This document shows positions 54,274 through 62,855 of a stretch of 64,000 bases of DNA, piece after piece. The DNA lies in NCBI RefSeq assembly GCF_014639535.1, contig NZ_BMGA01000002.1, positions 248,001 through 312,000 of the forward strand, given 5' to 3'. Origin of the DNA: Flavobacterium palustre (GTDB taxonomy: Bacteria; Bacteroidota; Bacteroidia; Flavobacteriales; Flavobacteriaceae). A program made the translations under genes and the position numbers. Below the pieces are notes generated by a model. That model worked only from the letters and a program-made list of their open reading frames with translations, made no database searches and was not told where the DNA came from. The first letter of the stretch is position 1; every line of letters starts with the position of its first letter.

Positions 54274-54882
54274 TTAACAACAATTATCTCCCGCTTGTAT
54301 TGGCGGACATTTTACGGAACCATAGCTACAATAAACACAGCAATCACCCTCTAATGGTTTGAGTATTGTTTTACATTTTTCGCATTCGTAAAAGAATTGA
54401 CAAGCATCGGTTGGCATTAATTCCTCTTTTTTGTGTCCGCAGTTGGGACAAGTTAAAGTTGATTTTAATTCAACCGTTTTTCCTTCATAGGTTGTACAAG
54501 TTTTGCAGTTTCCATGAAGTTTATTATGGTAATAATTTACGATTGTAGCAATAAGAAGTCCAAACATTCCGGTATAGATTAAATAAGTTGAATTTTCTAT
54601 TTTGCTAAAATAATAAGCAAAGAATATTACTATTCCACTCGGAATAGCAATTAGCAAAGGATACAAACAAAGATGTTTTCGGAAAGAAATGAAAAGTCCT
54701 CCGATTGAAATTAAAACCATCGCTTGAAAAATCCACATTGTCCAACCTCCTAATAGTTCGATACTTCCAAGTCCTAGTGCTGATGCCACAAAAGCAAATA
54801 ATGGAAAACAACAAGGGGAAAATAGTGCCATAATGAAAAGGCCTATTGTTCCCAATTTGTCGATGTTTGATTTTAGTTTCAT
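54274..54882 (-). CDS. MerC-like membrane protein with C-terminal GDCCVxC domain
   Basis: From ATG 54882 the protein has 202 residues; a longer start at 54921 would overlap the adaptor gene by 23 bases. The N-terminal part is MerC-like, with four hydrophobic helices and the metal pair FSPCC (Cys24-Cys25). The C-terminal part carries several zinc-ribbon-like CxxC pairs and ends with a GDCCVYC motif at 179-185 and a terminal CC. MerC moves mercury or similar ions inward; the added cysteines could trap or hand on the ion. It lies between the adaptor and the P-type ATPase. Confidence 0.83.
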   Translation of the reverse strand: MKLKSNIDKLGTIGLFIMALFSPCCFPLFAFVASALGLGSIELLGGWTMWIFQAMVLISIGGLFISFRKHLCLYPLLIAIPSGIVIFFAYYFSKIENSTYLIYTGMFGLLIATIVNYYHNKLHGNCKTCTTYEGKTVELKSTLTCPNCGHKKEELMPTDACQFFYECEKCKTILKPLEGDCCVYCSYGSVKCPPIQAGDNCC

Positions 54883-54898
54883 ATTTTTTGACTCGTTA

Positions 54899-56164
54899 TT
54901 AATGATCGTGCTCTCCGCCACCTTTCATAGCTGCCAATAAATAAAAAGCACCTTTGATTACAATTTTTGCATTAGCAGGTAATTCATTAACCAATTTGAC
55001 TTCGGTATATCCTAAATCTGTAGTTCCTGGGACAACCTCGATGGCTTTGAAGTGAACTTCATTATGACCTTCTTCTTCACCTTCAACGTGTTCAGAATGA
55101 GCTTCATCTTTTTTGGGATTATGTGCTTCTTCTTTTGCTTTTGGTGCTTCTTCTTGATGTTCTTCTTGAATATAAATGTAATATTTATCTCCATTTCTAA
55201 CGATAGCATCTTTTGGCAACGCTTGAACCGTTTGATTTGTGATATTGATATTGGCAGAAACATACATCCCTGAAATTAAATCCTTGGAATCAGCCGGATT
55301 TATTTTGGCGTGAACTGCGACAGTTTTACTTTCGTTTGAAAATGATTTATTGATACCAAATATTTTTCCTTTGATGGATTTATTACCTTGGTTTGTTAAG
55401 ATAAAATCTATAGTTTGTCCCACAGAAATAGAACCTAAATCTTTTTCATACACATTCAAATCCAAATGCATTTGGCTATTATCAACCACTTCAAAAAGGG
55501 TTGTTCCTGTTTCAGCATATGCTCCTTTGGCAATACTTATTTTTCCAACATAGCCCGATATTGGTGAAACTATTGGCACTAAACTTGATCCAGATGTGTT
55601 CATATTCAAGGCTTGCAATTTGTTTTTTGCTGCTTTTGCTCTTGCTCTTTCTACAGCTAATTTTGCCTTTACTTCCTGAAGCACTTTTCTAGGATTTACA
55701 TTTTCATCACTCAATGTTTTCTGACGATTGTATTCTAATTGCAAGTATTCGATATTAGCAATAGCCGAATTATAATCTTCCTGCATTTCAACTACTTCCA
55801 AATTCTGAATAGTAGCCAGTACTTTTCCTTTGTTGACAAATGTACCTTCCAGAACCAAAATATCTTTAACCGTTCCGCCAATTAAGGTAGATATATTTGC
55901 CATATTTTGTGGTGGAACTGTAGTGTAGCCATTGGCTTTTATCACTAAATTAAGATTCCTGTTTTCTAAAGAACCTGTTTGAATACCAACTGTTTTAAAT
56001 TGTGCAGCAGTTAATACCACTTCGGTTTCGGATTTCTCCTCTTCGTGAGCTTCTTCCGTTTTCTTTTCTCCACAAGAATTTAGAGTTAAGAGAATAGAAA
56101 ACAGAAAAAAGAGATTGAATAAATAGCCTAGTTTGTTATTTTGTTTTAAAAATATATTTTTCAT
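54899..56164 (-). CDS. CzcB-like efflux adaptor lipoprotein with His/Glu-rich insert
   Basis: The 421-residue protein has a lipobox (TLNSC, Cys31), the adaptor hairpin (about 140-190) and beta-barrel, and a His/Glu-rich insert at about 340-380 (EEHQEEAPKAKEEAHNPKK, HSEHVEGEEEGHNEVHF) that should bind Zn, Cd or Co. It ends in MKGGGEHDH. It starts 12 bases after the pump and precedes the MerC-like gene, completing a Czc-type system. Confidence 0.92.
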   Translation of the reverse strand: MKNIFLKQNNKLGYLFNLFFLFSILLTLNSCGEKKTEEAHEEEKSETEVVLTAAQFKTVGIQTGSLENRNLNLVIKANGYTTVPPQNMANISTLIGGTVKDILVLEGTFVNKGKVLATIQNLEVVEMQEDYNSAIANIEYLQLEYNRQKTLSDENVNPRKVLQEVKAKLAVERARAKAAKNKLQALNMNTSGSSLVPIVSPISGYVGKISIAKGAYAETGTTLFEVVDNSQMHLDLNVYEKDLGSISVGQTIDFILTNQGNKSIKGKIFGINKSFSNESKTVAVHAKINPADSKDLISGMYVSANINITNQTVQALPKDAIVRNGDKYYIYIQEEHQEEAPKAKEEAHNPKKDEAHSEHVEGEEEGHNEVHFKAIEVVPGTTDLGYTEVKLVNELPANAKIVIKGAFYLLAAMKGGGEHDH

Positions 56165-56176
56165 TATTGAGAAATT

Positions 56177-59100
56177 TTAGTTGTTAGAAATGGATGGAAA
56201 TTGCAATTGAATAGCACTTTGATTGTAAGCATTAGTAGCTTCGGCATTTTGCTTTTTGATGTCAATAGCCTGATTGAGGAAACTGATGTATGACCAATAA
56301 CTCATATCACCATTAGCATAACTCTTTTGAGCTGTAGCAATGATTTGTTCTGCATATTGCAAACCTTCCTTTTGATAATAGTCTAATGCCTTTTGTTGCT
56401 TATCAAAATCATTTTTCAATTCCTGCATTTTCAATTTCAAAGCCAGTTTGTTTTTATCTAATTCTAATTGTGATTGTGAAATACTTATGGCGGATGCTTT
56501 AGCTTTAGCCGAATTTACACCACCAAATAAAGGAATTTGTAAACCAGCGGTAAATCCTTGAAAATAAGATTTGGTATCAATCGTTTGCCCAAAATAGCCC
56601 AATCCTAACTTTGGTGTTCGCAATGTTTTAAATGTATTTGCTTCTTTCTGATACACCGAAATTTGTTGTGTGTAATAATCACTCACTAAATTTTCTGCTT
56701 TTGACTGGCTTTCATTCGATTGCATTGAAAACTGCATTGGTGTTGTATTATCGGGAACAATATTTTCTTCGGTTTGAATAAAAAACTGCAATTGCTTTTG
56801 ATAAATAGCTAAATCAAATTCGAGTTGGGCTTGTTGTGTTTCAATTTCTTTCGATTTTGCTTTGGCACTAATTACTTCAATTTTTCCGCTTTCTCCAGTT
56901 TCAAAACGAAGCTCCGCATTTTTGAGGAATTTTGAATAAACGGCTAACAAGTCTGTATTTAGTTTTTGAATAGAAACTCCGTATAAATATTGATAGTAGG
57001 CAATTGTTACTGCTTTTTCAATTTCATATTCGGATAATGCTTTTCTCTTTTCTGCTAGTTTTACCAATTCTTCCTGTAATTGTCGGTTGGCTTTTGTAAT
57101 TCTTCCAATCGGAAAATATTGTTGTATGGAAACATTATGGTCGTAATCGACACTATTGAATTGTCCTCCTTGGTATTGCACTTGCAAAGGATCTACTTGC
57201 AAAGCTGTTTTTTTAAGAACAGTCTGTTTTTCAATTTCCTTGTCGGCAATTTTCAAATCGATGTTATTTATTTTTGCCATTTCGATTGCTTTTTGTAGTG
57301 AAATAGGTTGACTATTTTGAGCAAAAGAAAAGCTGCTTATCAACAAAATAATTAGGGTAATTATTGGTGTTTTCATTTTTTTTCTTCCTTTAATTCCTTT
57401 TTCAAATAACAAATAAAGTATTGGTAGAACAATCAGGGTTAATAATGTGGCTGATAATAATCCGCCAATTACAACGGTTGCTAATGGTTTTTGAACTTCA
57501 GCTCCGCCGCTTGTGGATAGTGCCATCGGCATAAAGCCTAAAGAAGCTACAGCAGCTGTCATTAAAACTGGGCGTAAACGTGTTTTTGTACCAATTAAAA
57601 CTCTTTGTAAAGGATCAGTTATTCCTTCTGTTTTAAGCTGATTGAAATAGGAAATTAATACAATTCCGTTCAATACTGCAATTCCAAATAGGGCTATAAA
57701 TCCAATTCCTGCCGAAATACTAAAAGGCATTCCCCGCATCCACAGTGCAAAAACACCACCAATGGCAGATAGTGGAATAGCTGTAAATATTAATCCCGCT
57801 TGTTTGAAACTATTGAAAGTAAAAAATAACAAAACCATTATTAATCCTAATGCAATAGGCAAAGCCACAGAAAGTCTTTTAGTGGCTTCAATCAGGTTTT
57901 CAAATTGTCCGCCATAAGTAACATAATACCCAGCAGGAAGTTTGAAATCCTTGTCTAATTTTTGTTGAATTTCCTCGACAACGCTTTTTATGTCTCGACC
58001 ACGAACGTTTAACCCAACGGTAATTCTACGTTTACCATCCTCACGGCTAACTTGTACAGGTCCTTGTTCATAAGCAACTGTTGCTACTTGTGAGAGCGGC
58101 ACTTGTTGACCGTTTGGTAATGGAATAAATAAATTACTCACATCAGCAATATCACTACGATTAGCTACATCCATTCTAACCACAACATCAAATCGTTTGC
58201 TTTCTTCATAGATTTTACCTGCACTTTCTCCTGCAAAAGAAGAACGCAATATTTGATTGATATCTGAAATATTTAATCCATACAATGCAATTTTGTTGTA
58301 ATCGTATTTTACCGTTATTTGAGGTAAACCTGTTACTTTATCTGCTTTTAAATCTCCAATTCCTTCAATTTTATTGACTTTGGAAATCAATTCCTTGGCT
58401 TTAGCATCCAATATTTCTAAATCATCCCCAAAGATTTTAATAGCAATATCACTTCTGCTTCCAGTCATTAATTCGTTGAAACGCATTTGAATAGGTTGCG
58501 AAATTTCTATGGTTGCACCAGGGATGGCTTCCATTTCTTCTTTCATCATATTGGCTAAATCTTCCCAATTATCAGCAGAAGTCCATTCGGATTTGTCTTT
58601 TAAAACAATAATCAAATCGCCACTTTCTATTGGCATCGGGTCGGTTGGTATTTCACCACTACCAATTTTGGTTACAATGGTTTTTATTTCAGGGAATTTT
58701 GCTTTTAGATTTTTTTCATATTCTGTGGTCGTTTTTACCATTTGCGTAAGCGAACTTCCAGTCATAATGGTAGCGTTTATAGCTAAATCTCCTTCTTCAA
58801 TAGTAGGAATAAATTCGCCACCCATATTTTTGAAAATTATAATTGCCAGAACAAATAAACCTAATGAAATTGCCAAAACAGCTTTTTTGAAACGCAAAGC
58901 TTTATCTAAAAGGGGGGCATATTTTTTTTCAAACCAAACCATCATTCTATCGCTAAAGTTGGGTTTGTGTTCGGTGTTTTTTGATAGAAACATTGCGCTC
59001 ATCATAGGCACATAAGTCAAAGAAAGAATAAATGCTCCGATTACTGCAAATCCTACTGTCATTGCCATTGGCTTAAACATTTTACCTTCAGTTCCTACTA

Positions 59101-60493
59101 ATGCTAATATTGGCAGGTACACAATTAAAATAATGATTTCTCCGAATGCTGCACTGTTACGGATTTTTGAAGCTGATTTATACACCTCACTATCCATTTC
59201 TGCCTGGCTTAAATCTTTTTGTCTTTTAAGTTTTTGCAAATGATGCATTGTAGCTTCGACAATTATAACAGCACCATCGACAATAATTCCAAAATCGATT
59301 GCTCCCAAACTCATTAGGTTTCCACTTACTCCAAAATAATTCATTAGTATCACAGCGAAAAGCATCGCTAACGGGATTACAGAAGCTACAATTAATCCAG
59401 CTCGTAAATTTCCAAGAAACAGTATCAAAACAAAAATTACAATCAAGGCACCTTCCAGTAAATTTTTTGCAACCGTACCTATCACATTATCTACTAATTT
59501 TCCTCTATCTATAAAGGCTTCGGCAACTACACCTTCGGGTAGGCTTTTGTTGATTTGAATCATTTTTTCTTGGATTCTATCTACAACTGCACTTGAATTT
59601 GCTCCTTTTAGCATTAAGGCTAATCCAGAAACAATTTCTCCTTTACCGTCTTTAGTAGAAGCTCCATATCTCAGTGAAATTCCTTCTCTAACTTCGGCTA
59701 CATTTCGTATTAAAATTGGTGAGCCATTTTTATTGTTAACTACAACATTTTCTAAATCTTTGATACCTGTTGCCATACCAACGCCACGGATGAAATAGGC
59801 ATATTGGTCTTTTTCAATATAGGCTCCACCAGTATTTTGATTGTTTTTTTCAAGAGCTTCAAAAATATCTGTAATAGTTATATTTAAACTGTTGAGCTTA
59901 TTAGGATTTACAGCGATTTCATATTGTTTTAATTTTCCACCCCAAGTACTTACTTCGGCAACACCTTCAATTCCTTGTAATTGCGGAATAATAATCCAAT
60001 CTTGAATTGTTCTTAATTTTACCGCATCATATTTGTTTTCATATCCTTTTTTAGCATATACATCATATTGATATATTTCTCCAAGACCTGTAGAAATAGG
60101 AGCTAATTCTGGTGAACCTGCATAAGCCGGAATGTTTTCTTTGGCTTGATTCAACCGTTGAAAAATTTGTTCTCTTGCCCAATAAATATCTACATCGTCT
60201 TTAAAGACAACTGTAACAACCGATAAGCCGAAACGCGAAATACTGCGAAGTTCGATTACTTTTGGAACTGTTTTTACAGCTTGTTCCAAAGGGTAGGTAA
60301 TTAATTGTTCTACTTCCTGACTGGCCAAAGTTGGCGCAGTAGTAATAATTTGTACCTGATTATTGGTAACATCCGGCAAGGCATCCAGCGGTAAATTTTT
60401 AAGAGAATAACTACCCCAAGCAATAAGCATTAAGGTAAGTAATAGTATAATGAACTTGTTCTTTATACTAAATTGTATGATTTTGTCTAACAT
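56177..60493 (-). CDS. CzcA/CusA RND pump fused to its outer-membrane channel
   Basis: At 1438 residues this is a fusion. Residues 1-1039 form a complete heavy-metal RND pump (helix 1 near 12-30, DDVDIYWAREQIFQRL, the relay motif DFGIIVDGAVIIVEA, and both periplasmic domains). Residues 1040-1438 form a TolC-like channel. The junction contains Met1040 followed by a clear signal peptide (KTPIITLIILLISSFSFAQ), so the channel could be released by signal peptidase or made from an internal start. The fused form is known in Bacteroidota CzcA proteins. It is the first gene of the Czc operon. Confidence 0.93.
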   Translation of the reverse strand: MLDKIIQFSIKNKFIILLLTLMLIAWGSYSLKNLPLDALPDVTNNQVQIITTAPTLASQEVEQLITYPLEQAVKTVPKVIELRSISRFGLSVVTVVFKDDVDIYWAREQIFQRLNQAKENIPAYAGSPELAPISTGLGEIYQYDVYAKKGYENKYDAVKLRTIQDWIIIPQLQGIEGVAEVSTWGGKLKQYEIAVNPNKLNSLNITITDIFEALEKNNQNTGGAYIEKDQYAYFIRGVGMATGIKDLENVVVNNKNGSPILIRNVAEVREGISLRYGASTKDGKGEIVSGLALMLKGANSSAVVDRIQEKMIQINKSLPEGVVAEAFIDRGKLVDNVIGTVAKNLLEGALIVIFVLILFLGNLRAGLIVASVIPLAMLFAVILMNYFGVSGNLMSLGAIDFGIIVDGAVIIVEATMHHLQKLKRQKDLSQAEMDSEVYKSASKIRNSAAFGEIIILIVYLPILALVGTEGKMFKPMAMTVGFAVIGAFILSLTYVPMMSAMFLSKNTEHKPNFSDRMMVWFEKKYAPLLDKALRFKKAVLAISLGLFVLAIIIFKNMGGEFIPTIEEGDLAINATIMTGSSLTQMVKTTTEYEKNLKAKFPEIKTIVTKIGSGEIPTDPMPIESGDLIIVLKDKSEWTSADNWEDLANMMKEEMEAIPGATIEISQPIQMRFNELMTGSRSDIAIKIFGDDLEILDAKAKELISKVNKIEGIGDLKADKVTGLPQITVKYDYNKIALYGLNISDINQILRSSFAGESAGKIYEESKRFDVVVRMDVANRSDIADVSNLFIPLPNGQQVPLSQVATVAYEQGPVQVSREDGKRRITVGLNVRGRDIKSVVEEIQQKLDKDFKLPAGYYVTYGGQFENLIEATKRLSVALPIALGLIMVLLFFTFNSFKQAGLIFTAIPLSAIGGVFALWMRGMPFSISAGIGFIALFGIAVLNGIVLISYFNQLKTEGITDPLQRVLIGTKTRLRPVLMTAAVASLGFMPMALSTSGGAEVQKPLATVVIGGLLSATLLTLIVLPILYLLFEKGIKGRKKMKTPIITLIILLISSFSFAQNSQPISLQKAIEMAKINNIDLKIADKEIEKQTVLKKTALQVDPLQVQYQGGQFNSVDYDHNVSIQQYFPIGRITKANRQLQEELVKLAEKRKALSEYEIEKAVTIAYYQYLYGVSIQKLNTDLLAVYSKFLKNAELRFETGESGKIEVISAKAKSKEIETQQAQLEFDLAIYQKQLQFFIQTEENIVPDNTTPMQFSMQSNESQSKAENLVSDYYTQQISVYQKEANTFKTLRTPKLGLGYFGQTIDTKSYFQGFTAGLQIPLFGGVNSAKAKASAISISQSQLELDKNKLALKLKMQELKNDFDKQQKALDYYQKEGLQYAEQIIATAQKSYANGDMSYWSYISFLNQAIDIKKQNAEATNAYNQSAIQLQFPSISNN

Positions 60494-60589
60494 TGAAAAT
60501 ATATAATGAATTAGAAATGAGCAAATAGAATATTTGCTAATATTTGTGATAAGGTCACAACTTTCTAACCCGAAATTACTCGGGCATCA

Positions 60590-60916
60590 TTATACTATTT
60601 GTGGTGGCTGCCAAATACTTCCGTAGAAATTGGAAGACAAAATTGATTTGTATGTAGGCAATTGTGTTTTAATACCGATAGAAGGTATTGGAAAGTCAAT
60701 AATTATAGATTGTGAGTAACTTGCCATTTGTGAACCACAGCAGCTGCAAATACAAAATGGCGAGCATAAATCGTGTTCTTTATCGTGAGAATGTTCGTCG
60801 TGGTTGGAAGCTAATTCTGTTTTAGTATGCGCAGCACTATTTACTTCTATATCTGCACACGGCAAACACGAAAGTATTAGAAAAATAATTGATAATATGG
60901 TGTTTGTAAATTTCAC
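60590..60916 (-). CDS. DUF6660-type small secreted Cys/His-rich protein
   Basis: The 108-residue protein has an N-terminal signal (TILSIIFLILSCLPCADIE), a His/Asp/Glu-rich stretch (NHDEHSHDKEHD), the Cys cluster CSPFCICSCCG, and an aromatic tail. The pattern fits DUF6660, small proteins encoded before Czc-type operons in Bacteroidota. It likely binds the metal outside the inner membrane. It lies 97 bases upstream of the pump in the same direction. Confidence 0.78.
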   Translation of the reverse strand: MKFTNTILSIIFLILSCLPCADIEVNSAAHTKTELASNHDEHSHDKEHDLCSPFCICSCCGSQMASYSQSIIIDFPIPSIGIKTQLPTYKSILSSNFYGSIWQPPQIV

Positions 60917-61182
60917 TGCTGTAAAAGTAGCAATTTTTATTTTTATTGTAAATAATTATTTGGAATGGATATAAAAAATAATGCGTAATCCTTCCATCTG
61001 TTTTCAACTAATACAATTAGCATATAAAAACTATTATTATAACGCTGTATGCAGTAATTGCTTTTTGCTTATCCTTCATTATTTTGTGATTTAAAAGGGA
61101 ATTATTTAAGTACTATAAAAATATAACTAATGCACTAGAAAAAAATACTTTAGCAAATACTTTATTATTCTAAATATTTATT

Positions 61183-61190
61183 TAGTTTTG
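61183..61190 (+). promoter_or_regulatory. Candidate -7 box of the di-heme/Rieske operon
   Basis: TAGTTTTG matches TAnnTTTG and lies 23 bases before the ATG at 61213. No TTG is properly spaced upstream. The remaining part of 60917-61182 shows no gene. Confidence 0.45.
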
Positions 61191-61212
61191 TCTAAAAATA
61201 AAATTTAGAGTA

Positions 61213-62412
61213 ATGAAAATTAAAATTTCACACTTCCCTTTAGTTGCTTTGTTTCTTTTGATTGGTTTAACATCCTGTGAACCTACCTATACTGATATCC
61301 CTGCTGATGAGGAAGTTTTAGATGGAACAGTAGAAGGACTAACACACGAAGAATTAGCCCGTTTCTTAAAAGGTGACGTGGCATTCAATGAGGTATTCAC
61401 ACGCGAAACGGGACTTGGACCTACATTTGTTGCGACAAGTTGCATCAGTTGTCATGCCGGTGATGGTAAAGGACATCCTTCTACCACACTTACCCGTTTT
61501 GGACAAATTGACGAAACAGGAAATTTATTCCTACACCAAGGAGCACCACAATTACAAAACAGAGGATTACCCGGATTCATGCCTGAACAAATTCCTGCCG
61601 GAGCTACTTTTGCTAAGTTTACCCCACCAGCAAATACAGGTTTAGGGTTTATACAATTTGTTACCGATGCTGATATTTTAGCAATGGCAGATCCAAACGA
61701 CAGTGATGGCGATGGAATATCTGGAGTTCCAAACTGGATAGACATACCTGATTTTGTAATTCCTTCATCAACTGCAATTTCTCAAAATGGGAAATACATA
61801 GGTCGTTATGGTAAAAAAGCAGCTGCCCATAGTTTATTACATCAAACTGCAAACGCCTACAACCAAGATATGGGGATAACATCCGTATTCAGACCGATTG
61901 ATGTATATACGAATCTGGAAATTGACCCTGAAGTAGCCACCAGCACTGTAAATGACGTTGTTTTTTACCTGCAAACATTAAAAGCCCCTATACAACGCAA
62001 TCAAAATGATGCTATTGTAAAACAGGGAGCAACTGTTTTTAATCAAATCAATTGTACAGGTTGCCATAAATCTGAATTAAAGACAGGTCATTCACCTATT
62101 AAAGCTCTTTCCTATAAAACATTTGCTCCTTATACCGATTTATTACTACATGATATGGGAAGCGGTTTAGACGATGGCTATACCGAAGGAAATGCAAAAA
62201 CGCATGAATGGAGAACCCCTCCTTTATGGGGAATAGGACTTTCTGAAGGTTCTCAGGGCGGAAACCATTTCCTGATGCATGACGGAAGGGCAAGAAGTAT
62301 TGAAGAAGCCATTTTGATGCATGGTGGTGAAGCAACTAACAGTAAAACAAACTATCTGAAACTTTCTCAATCGGAAAAAGAGGCTTTACTTAAATTTATT
62401 AAATCATTGTAA
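61213..62412 (+). CDS. Di-heme oxidoreductase-family lipoprotein (c-type)
   Basis: The 399-residue protein has a lipobox (LTSC, Cys22) and two heme c motifs, CISCH at 77-81 and CTGCH at 281-285. The family pattern includes RGLPGFMPEQIPAG, DSDGDGISGVPNW, IGRYGKKA and HEWRTPPLWGIGLSE. It belongs to the DUF1111/di-haem oxidoreductase group, often found near imelysin-type iron proteins. The electron partner may be the Rieske protein that begins two bases after its stop. Confidence 0.9.
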   Translation: MKIKISHFPLVALFLLIGLTSCEPTYTDIPADEEVLDGTVEGLTHEELARFLKGDVAFNEVFTRETGLGPTFVATSCISCHAGDGKGHPSTTLTRFGQIDETGNLFLHQGAPQLQNRGLPGFMPEQIPAGATFAKFTPPANTGLGFIQFVTDADILAMADPNDSDGDGISGVPNWIDIPDFVIPSSTAISQNGKYIGRYGKKAAAHSLLHQTANAYNQDMGITSVFRPIDVYTNLEIDPEVATSTVNDVVFYLQTLKAPIQRNQNDAIVKQGATVFNQINCTGCHKSELKTGHSPIKALSYKTFAPYTDLLLHDMGSGLDDGYTEGNAKTHEWRTPPLWGIGLSEGSQGGNHFLMHDGRARSIEEAILMHGGEATNSKTNYLKLSQSEKEALLKFIKSL

Positions 62413-62414
62413 TT

Positions 62415-62855
62415 ATGGACAGAAAAGAATTTTTAAAAACCTGTGGTTTTGGTTGTTTAGCCGGAATTACTGCTGCTACTTTTTTACAAAGTTGTAGTTC
62501 TTCCCGGGTTTTGGAAAAAGAGATAGTTGATTCTGATATTTTGGTTCCGTTAACTGATTTTGAAATCAAAAACAGCAAAACAACAAAATATAAAAAATAC
62601 GTAATCATCCAAAACGAAAAACTTCAATATCCTATTTGTGTATATCGTTTTGATACGAATAATTACAGTGCATTATTAATGCAATGTACTCACCAAGGAA
62701 CCGAATTACAGGTTTTTGGCGATAAATTACAATGTGCGGCACATGGGAGTGAATTTAGTAACAGAGGAAATGTTGAAAATGGTCCCGCTGACAGAAATTT
62801 AAGAAACTTTCCAATTACAATAGACAACAACACCCTTAAAATATCATTAAAATGA
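62415..62855 (+). CDS. Rieske [2Fe-2S] protein
   Basis: The 146-residue protein has an N-terminal signal with MDRKEFLKTCGFGCLAG and a lipobox-like LQSC (Cys27). The Rieske cluster ligands are Cys91 and His93 (CTHQGTEL), and Cys107 and His110 (CAAHGSEF). It probably passes electrons to or from the di-heme protein on the outside of the inner membrane. Its stop overlaps the next gene's start (ATGA). Confidence 0.93.
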   Translation: MDRKEFLKTCGFGCLAGITAATFLQSCSSSRVLEKEIVDSDILVPLTDFEIKNSKTTKYKKYVIIQNEKLQYPICVYRFDTNNYSALLMQCTHQGTELQVFGDKLQCAAHGSEFSNRGNVENGPADRNLRNFPITIDNNTLKISLK

